From positions 7,752,001 to 7,816,000 of the forward strand of contig NC_079880.1 of the NCBI RefSeq assembly GCF_029227915.1: DNA of 64,000 bases, written 5' to 3'. The notes beneath the pieces were generated by a model that searched no databases, was not told the DNA's origin, and was given only the letters and a program-made list of their open reading frames with translations. The stretch is from Hydractinia symbiolongicarpus. Its lineage: Eukaryota > Cnidaria > Hydrozoa > Anthoathecata > Hydractiniidae. Below, one piece after another: positions 10,790 through 24,700 of the stretch; positions within the stretch are counted from its first letter, which is position 1; every line of letters starts with the position of its first letter. The position numbers and the translations under genes are program-made.

Positions 10790-13700
10790 AAATACACCTT
10801 GGTACGATTATGTGACGCAACCGCTGTAACTCAAAGGGACTGATACCGTTAGAAACTCAATGAAATGTAGTCTTTGAAACTGTTCATACTTCTTCAGCCC
10901 GCGCTAACGGCTAGGATTGGTCCAACAGCAAAAAATAGCTTATTTATCTACATTTTTAAATGAAGTGCTACCACAACTCTCAGTGTAATCGCTAAGTTCT
11001 AGCAATCATGTCAAAGTAAGACGAATGTTATTTCTTGGAGTCCAATTGGCTCATTTTTCACATTTATAAGGTCAATGTCCAAAATCAGTTCAAATAAGTC
11101 CCACAGTCAATCGTTTCACTGTTGAAAGCGAGGCAACCTAGTAATATCAGAAAAAAATCGCTAAATAGATGTTGGTACGAATATGTTACGCAATTGTTGT
11201 ACCTCAAACGGACTGATACCGTTAGAAAGTCATTGAAATGTAGTTTTTGAAACTGTCTCTATTTCTTCAGTGCGCACTACCGACTACGATTGGTCCCACA
11301 GTACAAAATGACTTATCTATCTAAATGCTTAAATAAAGCGCTACCACAGTGCCCAGTGTAATCGCTAAGTTCTAGCAATCATGTCAAAGTAAGACGAATG
11401 TTATTTCTTGGAGTCCAATTGGCTCATTTTTTACAGTCATAAGGTCAAAGTCCAAAATCGGTTCATTTAAGTCCCACAGTCAATCGTTTCACTGTTGAAA
11501 GCGAGGCAACCTAGTAATATCAGAAAAAAATCGCTAAATAGATGTTGGTACGAATATGTTACGCAACTGTTGTACCTCAAACGGACTGATACCGTTAGAA
11601 AGTCAATGAAATGTACTTTTTGAAACTGTCTCTGCATCTTCAGTGCGCGTTAACGGCTACGATTGGTCCCACAGTAAAAAATCTCTTACTTATCTAAATG
11701 TTTAAATAAAGCGCTACCACAGCGCCCAGTGTAATTGCTCAATTCCGGCAATCATTTCAAATTAAGAAGAATGTTATTTCTTGGGTCCAGTTGTCTCATT
11801 TATCACATCTATAAGGTCAAAGTCCAAAATCAGTTCAATTAATTGGCACAGTCAATCGTTTCACTGTTAAAAGCGATGCAACCTAGTAATATTAGATTAA
11901 TATCGCTAAATACACCTTGGTACGATTATGTGACGAAACCGTTGTGACTCAAAGGGACTGATACCGTTAGAAACTCAATGAAATGTAATTTTTGAAACTG
12001 TTCTCACTTCTTCAGGCCGCGCTAACAGCTAGGATTGGTCCCACAGTAAAAAATAGCTTATTTATCTACATTTTTAAATGAAGTGCTACCACAGCGCTCA
12101 GTGTAATCGCTAAGTTCTAACAATCATGTCAAAGTAAAACGAACGTTATTTCTTGGGTCCAGTTGTCTCATTTATCACATATACAAGGTCACAGTCCAAA
12201 ATCAGTTCAATTAAGTCCCACAGTCAATCGTTTCACGGTTAAAAGCGATGCAACCTAGTAATATTAGAATAACATCGCTAAATACACCTTGCTACAATTA
12301 TGTGACGCAACCGTTGTAACTCAAAGGGACTGATAACGTTAGAAACTCAATGAAATGTAGTCTTTGAAACTGTTCCTACTTCTTCAGCCCGCGCTAACGG
12401 CTAGGATTGGTCCCACAGTAAAAAATAGCTTATTTATCTACATTTTTAAATGAAGTGCTACCACAGCGCTCAGGGTAATCGCTAAGTTCTAGCAATCATG
12501 TCAAAGTAAGACGAATGTTATTTCTTGGAGTCCAATTGCCTCATTTTTCATATTTATAACTTCAAATTCCAAAGTCGGTTTAATTAAGTCCCACAGTCAA
12601 TCGTTTCACTGTTAAAAGCGATGCAACCTAGTAATATCAGGAAAATATTGCTAAATAGATGTTGGTACGAATATGTTACGCAATTGGTGTACCTTAAACG
12701 GACTGATACCGTTAGAAAGTCAATGAAATGTAGTTTTTGAAAATGTCTCTATTTCTTTAGTGCGCACTACCGACTACGATTGGTCCCACAGTACAAAATG
12801 ACTTATCTATCTAAATTTTTAAATAAAGCCCTACCACAGCGGTCAGTGTAATTGCTCAGTTCCAGCAATCATTTCAAATTAAGAAGAACGTTATTTCCTG
12901 GAGTCCAGTTGTCTCACTTATCATATTTATAAGGTCAAAGTCTAAAATCAGTTCAATTAAGTCCCACAGTCAATCGTTTCACTGTTAAAAGCGATGCAAC
13001 CTAGTAATATCAGGAAAATATCGCAAAATTGATGTTGGTACGAATATGTTACGCAACTGTTGTACCTCAAACGGACTGATACCGTTAGAAAGTCAATGAA
13101 ATGTAGTTTTTGAAACTGTCTCTGCATCTTCAGTGCGCGTTAACGGGTACGATTGGTCCCACAGTAAAAAATCTCTTACCTATCTAAATGTTTAAATAAA
13201 GCGCTACCACAACGCCCAGTGTAATTGCTCAATTCCGGCCATCATTTCAAATTAAGAAGAACGTTATTTCTTGGGTCCAATTGTCTCATTTATCACATAT
13301 ATAAGGTCACAGTCCAAAATCAGTTCAATTAATTGCCACAGTTAATCGTTTCACTGTTAGAAGCGATGCAACCTAGTAATATTAGAATAATATCGCTAAA
13401 TACACCTTGCTACAATTATGTGACGCGACCGTTGTAACTCAAAGGGACTGATACCGTTATAAACTCAATGAAATGTAATTTTTGAAACTGTTTCTATTTC
13501 TTCAGCGCGCTAACGGCTGGGATTGGTTCAACAGTAAAAAATAGCTTATTTATCTACAATTTTAAATGAAGAGCTACCACAGCGCTCAGTGTAATCGCTA
13601 AGTTCTAACAATCATGTCAAAGTAAGACAAATGTTATTTCTTGGAGTCCAATTGCCTCATTTTTCACATTTATATTGTCAAATTCCAAAGTCGTTTGAAT

Positions 13701-14933
13701 TAAGTCCCACAGTCAATCGTTTCACTGTTAAAAGCGATGCAACCTAGTAATGTCAGTAAAATATCGCTAAATAGATGTTTGTACGAATATGTTACGCAAC
13801 TGTTGTACCTCAAACGGACTGATACCGTTAGAAAGTCAATGAAATGTAGTTTTTAAAACTTTCTCTGCTTCTTCAGTGCGCGTTAACGGCTGCGATTGGT
13901 CCCACAGTAAAAAATCTCTTACTTATCTAAGTGTTTAAATAAAGCGCTACCACAGCGCCCAGTGTAATTGCTCAATTCCGGCAATCATTTCAAATTAAGA
14001 AGAACGTTATTTCTTGGGTCCAGTTGTCTCATTTATCACATATATAAGGTCACAGTCCAAAATCAGTTCAATTAAGTCCCACAGTCAATCGTTTCACTGT
14101 TAAAAGCGATGCAACCTAGTAATATTAGAATAATATCGCTAAGTACACCTTGCTACAATTATGTGACGCAACCGTTGTAACTCAAAGGGACTGATAACGT
14201 TAGAAACTCAATGAAATGTAGTCTTTGAAACTGTTCCTACTTTTTCAGCCCGCGCTAACGGCTAGGATTGGTCCCACAGTAAAAAATAGCTTATTTATCT
14301 ACATTTTTAAATGAAGTGCTACCACAGCGCTCAGGGTAATCGCTAAGTTCTAGCAATCATGTCAAAGTAAGATGAATGTTATTTCTTGGAGTCCAATTGC
14401 CTCATTTTTCATATTTATAACGTCAAATTCCAAAGTCGGTTCAATTAAGTCCCACAGTCAATCGTTTCACTGTTAAAAGCGATGTAACATAGTAATATCA
14501 GGAAAATATCGCTAAATACATGTTGGTACGAATATGTTACGCAACTGTTGTACCTCAAACGGACTGATACCGTTAGAAAGTCAATGAAATGTAGTTTTTA
14601 AAACTTTCTCTGCTTCTTCAGTGCGCGTTAACGGCAGCGATTGGTCCCACAGTAAAAAATCTCTTACTTATCTAAGTGTTTAAATAAAGCGCTACCACAG
14701 CGCTCAGGGTAATCGCTAAGCTCTAGCAATCATGTCAAAGTAAGATGAATGTTATTTCTTGGAGTCCAATTGCCTCATTTTTCATATTTATAACGTCAAA
14801 TTCCAAAGTCGGTTCAATTAAGTCCCACAGTCAATCGTTTCACTGTTAAAAGCGATGCAAAGTAATATCAGGAAAATATCGCTAAATAGATGTTTGTACG
14901 AATATGTTACGCAACTGTTGTACCTCAAACGGA

Positions 14934-15300
14934 CTGATACCGTTAGAAAGTCAATGAAATGTAGTTAGGGTCTCTATTCCTGCAGTGCGCACTACCAACT
15001 ACGATTGGTCCCACAGTACAAAATGACTTATCTATCTAAATTTTTAAATAAAGCGCTACAACAGCGCTCAGTGTAATTGCTCAGTTCCAGCAATCATTTC
15101 AAATTAAGAAGAACGTTATTTCTTGGAGTCCAGTTGTCTCATGTATTACATTTATAATGTCAAAATCTAAAATCAGTTCAATTAAGTCCCACAGTTAATC
15201 GTTTCACTGTTAAAAGCGATGCAACCTAGTAATATTAGAAACATATCGCTAAATAGTCGTTGGTACGAATATGTTACGCAACTGTTGTACCTCAAACGGA
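14934..15300. repeat. 367-bp monomer with a short deletion
   Basis: Near 14966 the usual gtagtttttgaaactgtctc is replaced by gtagttagggtctc. This removes a net 6 bp of the T tract and the following gaaactg. The same private change is found at 16788, 1854 bp downstream, so the two monomers share a recent ancestor. Confidence 0.85.
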
Positions 15301-18300
15301 CTGATACCGTTAGAAAGTCAATGAAATGTAGTTGTTGAAACTGTCTCTGCTTCTTCAGTGCGCGTTAACGGCTACGATTGGTCCCACAGTAAAAAATCTC
15401 TTACTTATCTATGTGTTTAAATAAAACGCTACCACAGCGCCCAGTGTAATTGCTCAATTCCGGCCATCATTTCAAATTAAGAAGAACGTTATTTCTTTGG
15501 TCCAGTTGTCTTATTTATCACATATATAAGGTCACAGTCCAAAATCAGTTCAATTAATTGCCACAGTCAATCGTTTCACTGTTAGAAGCGATGCAACCTA
15601 GTAATATTAGAATAATATCGCTAAATACACCTTGGTACGATTATGTGACGAAACCGTTGTGACTCAAAGGGACTGATACCGTTAGAAACTCAATGAAATG
15701 TAATTTTTAAAACTGTTCCCACTTCTTCAGCCCGCGCTAACGGCTAGGATTGGTCCCACAGTAAAAAATAGCTTATTTATCTACATTTTTAAATGAAGTG
15801 CTACCACAGCGCTCAGGGAAATCGCTAAGTTCTAGCAATCATGTCAAAGTAAGACGAATGTTATTTCTTGGAGTCCAACTGCCTCATTTTTCACATTTAT
15901 AACGTCAAATTCCAAAGTCGGTTCAATTAAGTCCCACAGTCAATCGTTTCACTGTTAAAAGCGATGCAACCTAGTAATATCAGGAAAATATCGCTAAATA
16001 GTCGTTGGTACGAATATGTTACGCAACTGTTGTACCTCAAACGGACTGATACCGTTAGAAAGTCAATGAAATGTAGTTGTTGAAACTGTCTCTGCTTCTT
16101 CAGTGCGCGTTAACGGCTACGATTGGTCCCACAGTAAAAAATCTCTTACTTATCTAAGTGTTTAAATAAAGCGCTACCAAAGCGCCCAGTGTAATTGCTC
16201 AATTCCGGCCATCATTTCAAATTAAGAAGAACGTTATTTCTTTGGTCCAGTTGTCTTATTTATCACATATATAAGGTCACAGTCCAAAATCAGTTCAATT
16301 AAGTCCCACAGTCAATCGTTTCACTGTTAGAAGCGATGCAACCTAGTAATATTAGAATAATATCGCTAAATACACCTTGCTACAATTATGTGATGCAACC
16401 ATTGTAACTGAAAGGGACTGATAACGTTAGAAACTCAATGAAATGTAGTCTTTGAAACTGTTCCTACTTCTTCAGCCCGCGCTAACGGCTAGGATTGGTC
16501 CCACAGTAAAAAATAGCTTATTTATCTACATTTTTAAATGAAGTGCTACCACAGCGCTCAGGGTAATCGCTAAGTTCTAGCAATCATGTCAAAGTAAGAC
16601 GAATGTTATTTCTTGGAGTCCAATTGCCTCATTTTTCACATTTATATTGTCAAATTCCAAAGTCGGTTCAATTAAGTCCCACAGTCAATCGTTTCACTGT
16701 TAAAAGCGATGCAAAGTAATATCAGGAAAATATCGCTAAATAGATGTTTGTACGAATATGTTACGCAACTGTTGTACCTCAAACGGACTGATACCGTTAG
16801 AAAGTCAATGAAATGTAGTTAGGGTCTCTATTCCTTCAGTGCGCACTACCAACTACGATTGGTCCCACAGTACAAAATGACTTATCTATCTAAATTTTTA
16901 AATAAAGCGCTACCACAGCGCTCAGTGTAATTGCTCAGTTCCAGCAATCATTTCAAATTAAGAAGAACGTTATTTCTTGGAGTCCAGTTGTCTCATGTAT
17001 CACATTTATAATGTCAAAATCTAAAATCAGTTCAATTAAGTCCCACAGTTAATCGTTTCACTGTTAAAAGCGATGCAACCTAGTAATATTAGAAACATAT
17101 CGCTAAATACATATTGGTACGAATATGTGATGCAACCGTTGTAACTCAGAGGGACTGATAACGTTAGAAACACAATGAAATGTAGTCTTTGAAACTATTC
17201 ATGCTTCTTCAGCCCGCGCTAACGGCTAGGATTGGTCCTACAGTAAAAAATAGCTTATTTTTCTACATTTTTAAATGAAGTGCTACCACAGCGCTCAGGG
17301 AAATCGCTAAGTTTTAGCAATCATGTCAAAGTAAGACGAATGTTATTTCTTGGAGTCCAACTGCCTCATTTTTCACATTTATAACGTTAAATTCCAAAGT
17401 CGGTTCAATTAAGTCCCACAGTCAATCGTTTCACTGTTAAAAGCGATGCAACCTAGTAATATCAGGAAAATATCGCTAAATAGTCGTTGGTACGAATATG
17501 TTACGCAACTGTTGTACCTCAAACGGACTGATACCGTTAGAAAGTCAATGAAATGTAGTTGTTGAAACTGTCTCTGCTTCTTCAATGCGCGTTAACGGCT
17601 ACGATTGGTCCCACAGTAAAAAATCTCTTACTTATCTAAGTGTTAAAATAAAACGCTACCACAGCGCCCAGTGTAATTGCTCAATTCCGGCCATCATTTC
17701 AAATTAAGAAGAACGTTATTTCTTTGGTCCAGTTGTCTTATTTATCACATATATAAGGTCACAGTCCAAAATCAGTTCAATTAATTGCCACAGTCAATCG
17801 TTTCACTGTTAGAAGCGATGCAACCTAGTAATATTAGAATAATATCGCTAAATACACCTTGGTACGATTATGTGACGAAACCGTTGTGACTCAAAGGGAC
17901 TGATACCGTTAGAAACTCAATGAAATGTAATTTTTAAAACTGTTCCCACTTCTTCAGCCCGCGCTAACGGCTAGGATTGGTTCCGCAGTAAAAAATAGCT
18001 TATTTGTCTACATTTTTAAATGAAGTGCTACCACAGCTCTCAGTGTAATCGCTAAGTTCTAGCAATCATATCAAAGTAAGACAAATGTTATTTCTTGGAG
18101 TAAAATTGCCTCATTTTTTACATTTATAACATCAAATTCGAAAGTCGGTTCAATTAAGTCCCACAGTCAATCGTTTCACTGTTAAAAGCGATGCAACCTA
18201 GTAATATAAGGAAAATATCGCTAAATAGATGTTTGTACGATTATGTTACGCAACTGTTGTACCTCAAACGGACTGATACCGTTAGAAAGTCAATGAAATG

Positions 18301-20878
18301 TAGTTGTTGAAACTGTCTCTGCTTCTTCAATGCGCGTTAACGGCTACGATTGGTCCCACAGTAAAAAATCTCTTACTTATCTAAGTGTTTAAATAAAACG
18401 CTACCACAGCGCCCAGTGTAATTGCTCAATTCCGGCCATTATTTCAAATTAAGAAGAACGTTATTTCTTTGGTCCAGTTGTCTTATTTATCACATATATA
18501 AGGTCACAGTCCAAAATCAGTTCAATTAATTGCCACAGTCAATCGTTTCACTGTTAGAAGCGATGCAACCTAGTAATATTAGAATAATATCGCTAAATAC
18601 ACCTTGGTACGATTATGTGACGAAACCGTTGTGACTCAAAGGGACTGATACCGTTAGAAACTCAATGAAATGTAATTTTTAAAACTGTTCCCACTTCTTC
18701 AGCCCGCGCTAACGGCTAGGATTGGTTCCGCAGTAAAAAAAAGCTTATTTGTCTACATTTTTAAATGAAGTGCTACCACAGCTCTCAGTGTAATCGCTAA
18801 GTTCTAGCAATCATGTCAAAGTAAGACAAATGTTATTTCTTGGAGTAAAATTGCCTCATTTTTTACATTTATAACATCAAATTCGAAAGTCGGTTCAATT
18901 AAGTCCCACAGTCAATCGTTTCACTGTTAAAAGCGATGCAACCTAGTAATATCAGGAAAATATCGCTAAATAGATGTTTGTACGATTATGTTACGCAACT
19001 GTTGTACCTCAAACGGACTGATACCGTTAGAAAGTCAATGAAATGTAGTTTTTAAAACTGTCTCTGGTTCTTCTGTGCGCGTTAACGGCTGCGATTGGTC
19101 CCACAGTAAAAAATCTCTTACTTATCTTAATGTTTAAGTAAAGCGCTACCACAGCGCCCAGTGTAATTGCTCAATTCCGGCAATCATTTCAAATTAAGAA
19201 GAACGTTATTTCTTGGGTCCAGTTGTCTCATTTATCACATATATAAGGTCACAGTCCAAAATCAGTTCAATTAATTGCCACAGTCAATCGTTTCACTGTT
19301 AGAAGCGATGCAACATAGTAATATTGGAAAAATATCGGGAAATACACCTTGGTACAATTATGTGACGAAACCGTTGTAACTCAGAGGGACTGATAACGTT
19401 AGAAACTCAATGAAATGTAGTCTTTGAAACTGTTCATGCTTCTTCAGCCCGCGCTAACGGCTAGGATTGGTCCCACAGTAAAAAATAGCTTATTTATCTA
19501 CATTTTTAAATGAAGTGCTACCACAGCGCTCAGGGAAATCGCTAAGTTCTAGCAATCATGTCAAAGTAAGACGAATGTGTTTTTCTTGGAGTCCAACTGC
19601 CTCATTTTTCACATTTATAACGTCAAATTCCAAAGTCGGTTCAATTAAGTCCCACAGTCAATCGTTTCACTGTTAAAAGCGATGCAACCTAGTAATATCA
19701 GGAAAATATCGCTAAATAGATGTTGGTAGGAATATGTTACGCAACTGTTGTACCTCAAACGGACTGATACCGTTGGAAGGTCAATGAAATGTAGTTTTTG
19801 AAACTGTCTCTGCTTCTTCAGTGCGCGTTAACGGCTACGATTGGTCCCACAGTAAAAAATCTCTTACTTATCTAAATGTTTAAATAAAGCGCTACCACAG
19901 CGCCCAGTGTAATTGCTCAATTCCGGCAATCATTTCAAATTAAGAAGAACGTTATTTCTTGGGTCCAGTTGTCTCATTTATCACATATATAAGGTCACAG
20001 TCCAAAATCAGTTCAATTAATTGCCACAGTCAATCGTTTCACTGTTAGAAGCGATGCAACCTAGTAATATTAGAATAATATCGCTAAATACACCTTGGTA
20101 CAATTATGTGACGCAACCGTTGTAACTCAAAGGGACTGATATCGTTAGAAACTCAATGAAATGTAATTCTTGAAACTGTTTCTATTTCTTCAGCGCGCTA
20201 ACAGCTAGGATTGGTTCCACAGTAAGAAATAGCCTATTTATCTACACTTTTAAATGAAGCGCTACCACAGCGCTCAGTGTAATCGCTAAGTTCTAACAAT
20301 CATGTCAAAGTAAGACAAATGTTATTTCTTGGAGTCCAATTGCCTCATTTTTCACATTTATAACGTCAAATTCCAAAGTCGGTTCAATTAAGTCCCTCAG
20401 TCAATCGTTTCACTGTTAAAAGCGATGCAACCTAGTAATATCAGGAAAATATCGCTAAATAGATGTTGGTAGGAATATGTTACGCAACTGTTGTACCTCA
20501 AACGGACTGATACCGTGGGAAGGTCAATGAAATGTAGTTTTTGAAACTGTCTCTGCTTCTTCAGTGCGCGTTAATGGCTACGATTGGTCCCACAGTAAAA
20601 AATCTCTTACTTATCTAAATGTTTAAATAAAGCGCTACCACAGCGCCCAGTGTAATTGCTCAATTCCGGCAATCATTTCAAATTAAGAAGAACGTTATTT
20701 CTTGGGTCCAATTGCCTCATTTTTCACATTTATAACGACAAATTCCAAAGTCGGTTCATTTAAGTCCAACAGTCAATCGTTTCACTTTTAAAAGCGATGC
20801 AACCTAGTAATATCAGGAAAATATCGCTAAATAGATGTTGGTACGAATATGTTACGCAACTGTCGTACCTCAAACGGA
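15301..20878. repeat. Block B, right part: strictly alternating dimers (about 745 bp)
   Basis: Anchors 15301, 15673, 16046, 16418, 16788, 17155, 17528, 17900, 18273, 18645, 19018, 19390, 19764, 20136 and 20507 alternate between two classes without exception. Class Y has acctcaaacggactgatacc and class X has aactca(a/g)agggactgata. The most recent step is a near-identical dimer duplication: monomers 17528 and 17900 recur 745 bp later at 18273 and 18645, sharing cttcaatgcgc and ggttccgcag. The pattern suggests a 746-bp dimer as an earlier unit of the family. Confidence 0.87.
16788..17154. repeat. Second 367-bp monomer with the tagttaggg deletion
   Basis: This monomer carries the same 6-bp net loss as 14934-15300 and is 1854 bp away. 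The following monomers differ (class Y after the first, class X after the second), so the flanks were rearranged after the copy was made. Confidence 0.83.
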
Positions 20879-21251
20879 CTGATACCGTTGGAAAGTCAAT
20901 GAAATGTAGTTTTTGAAACAGTGTCGATTTCTTCAGCGCGCGCTAACGGCTACGACTGGACCCACAGTACAAAAAGACTTATTTATCTAAATGCTTAAAT
21001 AAAGCGCTAACACAGCGCCCAGTGTAATCGCTAAGTTCTAGCAATCATGTCAAAGTAAGACGAATGTTATTTCTTGGAATCCAATTGGCTCATTTTTTAC
21101 ATTCATAAGGTCAAAGTCCAAAATCAGTTCAATTAAGTCCCACAGTCAATCGTTTCACTGTTAAAAGCGATGCAACCTAGTAATATCAGGAAAATATCGC
21201 TAAATAGATGTTGGTACGAATATGTTACGCAACTGTTGTACCTCAAACGGA
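20879..21251. repeat. Last ordinary monomer before block C
   Basis: A class Y monomer of 373 bp with cagtgtcgatttc and the cgactggacccacag variant, which is typical of blocks C to F. It marks the switch from block B, with its ttccggcaatc and cttgggtcc types, to the region holding the long monomers. Confidence 0.75.
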
Positions 21252-21700
21252 CTGATACCGTTAGAAAGTCAATGAAATGTAGTTTTTGAAACTGTGTCTA
21301 CTTCTTCAGCGCACGCTAACGGCTACGATTGGTCCCACGGTACAAAATGACTTATTTATCTAAATGTTTAAATAAACCGCTACCACAGCGCCCAGTGTAA
21401 TCTCTCACTTCCGGCCATCATTTCAAATTAAGAAGAGCGTTACTTCTTGGAGTCCAGTTGTCTCAATTATCACATCTATAAGGACACAGTCCAAAGTCAG
21501 TTCAATTAATTGCCACAGTCAATTGTTTCACTGTTGTGTCATTTATCACATTTATAAGGTTAAAGTCTAAAATCAGTTCAATTAAGTCCCACAGTCAATC
21601 GTTTCACTTTTAAAAGCTATGCAACCTAGTAGTATCCGAAAAATATCGCTAAATACATGTTGGTACGAATATGTCACGCAACTGTTGTACCTCAAACGGA
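21252..21700. repeat. First long monomer (449 bp) with a 76-bp internal duplication
   Basis: The segment starting tctcaattatcacatc at 21461 is followed 76 bp later, at 21537, by a related copy starting tgtcatttatcacat. The two halves differ: cacagtccaaagtcag with attgccacag in the first, taaagtctaaaatcag with agtcccacag in the second. They therefore seem to come from two different monomers joined by misaligned exchange, not from simple slippage. The join is actgtt-gtgtc and shows short microhomology. Confidence 0.88.
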
Positions 21701-24700
21701 CTGATACCGTTAGAAAGTCAATGAAATGTAGTTTTTGAAACTGTCTCGATTTTTTCAGCGCGCGCTAACGGTTGCGATTGGTCCCACAGTACAAAATGAC
21801 TTATCTATCTAAATTTTTAAATAAAGCATTACCACAGCGCCCAGTGTAATTGCTCAGTTCCCGCAATCATTTCAAATTAAGAAGAACGTTATTTCTTGGA
21901 GTTCAGTTGTCTCATTTATCACATTTAATAGGTCAAAGTCTAAAATCAGATCAAGTAAGTCCCACAGTCAATTGTTTCACTGTTAAATGCGATGCAACCT
22001 AGTAATATTAGAATATTATCGCTAAATACACGTTGGTACGATTATGTGACGCAACCGTGGTAACTCAAAGGGACTGATACCGTTAGAAAGTCAATGAAAT
22101 GTAGTTTTTGAAACAGTGTCTATTTCTTCAGCGCGCGCTATCTGCTAGGATTGGTCCCACAGTAAAAAATAGCTTATTTATCTACATTTTTAAATAAAGC
22201 GCTACCACAGCTCTCAGTGTAATTGCTCAATTCCGGCAATCATGTCAAAGTAAGACGAATGTTATTTCTTGGAGTCCAATTGGCTCATTTTTCACATTTT
22301 TAACGTCAAAGTCCAAAATCAGTTCAAATAAGTCCCACAGTCAATCGTTTTGCTGTTAAAAGCGATGCAATCTAGTAATATCTGAAACATATCGCTAAAT
22401 GCATGTTGGTACGAATATGTGACGTAACCCTTGTACCTCAAACGGACTGATGCCGTTAAAAAGTCAATAAAATGTAGTTTTTGAAACAGTGTCTATTTCT
22501 TCAGCGCGCTAACGGCTACGACTAAACCCACAGTACAAAAACACTTATTTATCTAAATGCATAAATAAAGCGCTACCACAGCGCCCAGTGTAATCGCTAA
22601 GTTCTAGCAATCATGTCAAAGTAAGACGAATGTTGTTTCTTGGAGTCCAATTGGCTCATTTTTCACATTCATAAGGTCAAAGTCCAAAATCGGTTCAATT
22701 AAGTCCCACAGTCAATCGTTTCACTGTTAAAAGCGATGCAACCTAGTAATATCAGAAAAAAATCGCTAAATAGATGTTGGTACGAATATGTTACGCAACT
22801 TTTGTACCTCAAACGGACTGATACCGTTAGAAAGTCAATGAAATGTAGTTTTTGAAACTGTGTCTACTTCTTCAGCGCACGCTAACGGCTACGATTGGTC
22901 CCACGGTACAAAAAAACTTATTTATCTAAATGCATAAATAAAGCGCTACCACAGCGCCCAGTGTAATCACTAAGTTCTAGCAATCATGTCAAAGTAAGAC
23001 GAATGTTATTTCTTGGAGTCCAATTGGCTCATTTTTCACATTCATAAGGTCAAAGTCCAAAATCGGTCCAATTAAGTCCCACAGTCAATCGTTTCACTGT
23101 TAAAAGCGATGCAACCTAGTAATATCAGAAAAAAATCGTTAAATAGATGTTGGTACGAATATGTTACGCAACTGTTGTACCTCAAACGGACTGATACCGT
23201 TAGAAAGTCAATGAAATGTAGTTTTTGAAACTGTGTCTACTTCTTCAGCGCACGCTAACGGCTACGATTGGTCCCACGGTACAAAATGACTTATTTATCT
23301 AAATGTTTAAATAAAGCGCTACCACAGCGCCCAGTGTAATCTCTCACTTCCGGCCATCATTTCAAATTAAGAAGAGCGTTATTTCTTGGAGTCCAGTTGT
23401 CTCATTTATCACATCTCTAAGGTCACAGTCCAAAGTCAGTTCAATTAATTGCCACAGTCAATTGTTTCACTGTTGTGTCATTTATCACATTTATAAGGTT
23501 AAAGGCTAAAATCAGTTCAATTAAGTCCCACAGTCAATCGTTTCACTTTTAAAAGCTATGCAACCTAGTAGTATCAGAAAAATATCGCTAAATACATATT
23601 GGTACGAATATGTCACGCAACTGTTGTACCTCAAACGGACTGATACCGTTAGAAAGTCAATGAAATGTAGTTTTGAAACTGTCTCGATTTCTTCAGCGCG
23701 CGCTAACGGTTACGATTGGTCCCACAGTACAAAATGACTTATCTATCTAAATTTTTAAATAAAGCGTTACAACAGCGCCCAGTGTAATTGCTCAGTTCCC
23801 GCAATCATTTCAAATTAAGAAGAACGTTATTTCTTGGAGTTCAGTTGTCTCATTTATCACATTTATAAGGTCAAAGTCTAAAATCAGTTCAAGTAAGTCC
23901 CACAGTCAATTGTTTCACTGTTAAATGCCATGCAACCTAGTAATACTAGAATAATATCGCTAAATACACGTTGGTACGATTATGTGACGCAACCGTTGTA
24001 ACTCAAAGGGACTGATACCGTTAGAAAGTCAATGAAATGTAGTTTTTGAAACAGTGTCTATTTCTTCAGCGCGCGCTAACTGCTGGAATTGGTCCCACAG
24101 TAAAAAACTTCTTATTTATCTACATTTTTAAATGAAGCGCTACCACAGCTCTCAGTGTAATCGCTAAGTTTAAACAATCATGTCAAAGAAAGACGAATGT
24201 TATTTCTTAGAGTCCAATTGGCTCATTTTTCACATTTATCACGTCAAAGTCCAAAATCAGTTCAAATAAGTCCCACAGTCAATCGTTTTACTGTTAAAAG
24301 CGATGCAACCTAGTAATATCTGAAACATATCGCTAAATGCATGTTGGTACGAATATGTGACGCAACCCTTGTACCTCTAACGGACTGATACCGTTAGAAA
24401 GTCAATGAAATGTAGTTTTTGAAACAGTGTCTATTCCTTCAGCGCGCGCTAACGGCTACGACTGGACCCACAGTACAAAAAGACGTATTTATCTAAATGC
24501 TTAAATAAAGCGCTACCACAGCGCCCAGTGTAATCGCTAAGTTCTAGCAATCATGTCAAAGTAAGACGATTGTTATTTCTTGGAGTCCAATTGGCTCATT
24601 TTTCACATTCATAAGGTCAAAGTCCAAAATCGGTTCAATTAAGTCCCACAGTCAATCGTTTCACTGTTAAAAGCGATGCAACCTTGTAATATCAGAAAAA

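Larger units (their letters stand above)
10181..15300. repeat. Block B, left part: mosaic of mixed monomers
   Basis: Anchors are 10467, 10840, 11213, 11586, 11958, 12330, 12703, 13076, 13448, 13819, 14191, 14564 and 14934. Spacing is 370-373 bp apart from the 367-bp monomer at the end. Related monomers recur at two-monomer distance, for example 10467 and 11213 with the gtgcgcactaccgac variant, but no long unit repeats cleanly. Neighbours share halves with different partners: the second half of monomer 14564 matches that of 16418 (both have gatgcaaagtaat). This looks like an older region reshuffled by exchange at varying points. Confidence 0.8.

Noticed and set aside
14960-14985. Telomere-like word ttaggg
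   Set aside because: It is a single occurrence created by the 6-bp deletion (again near 16820), not a tandem telomere repeat.
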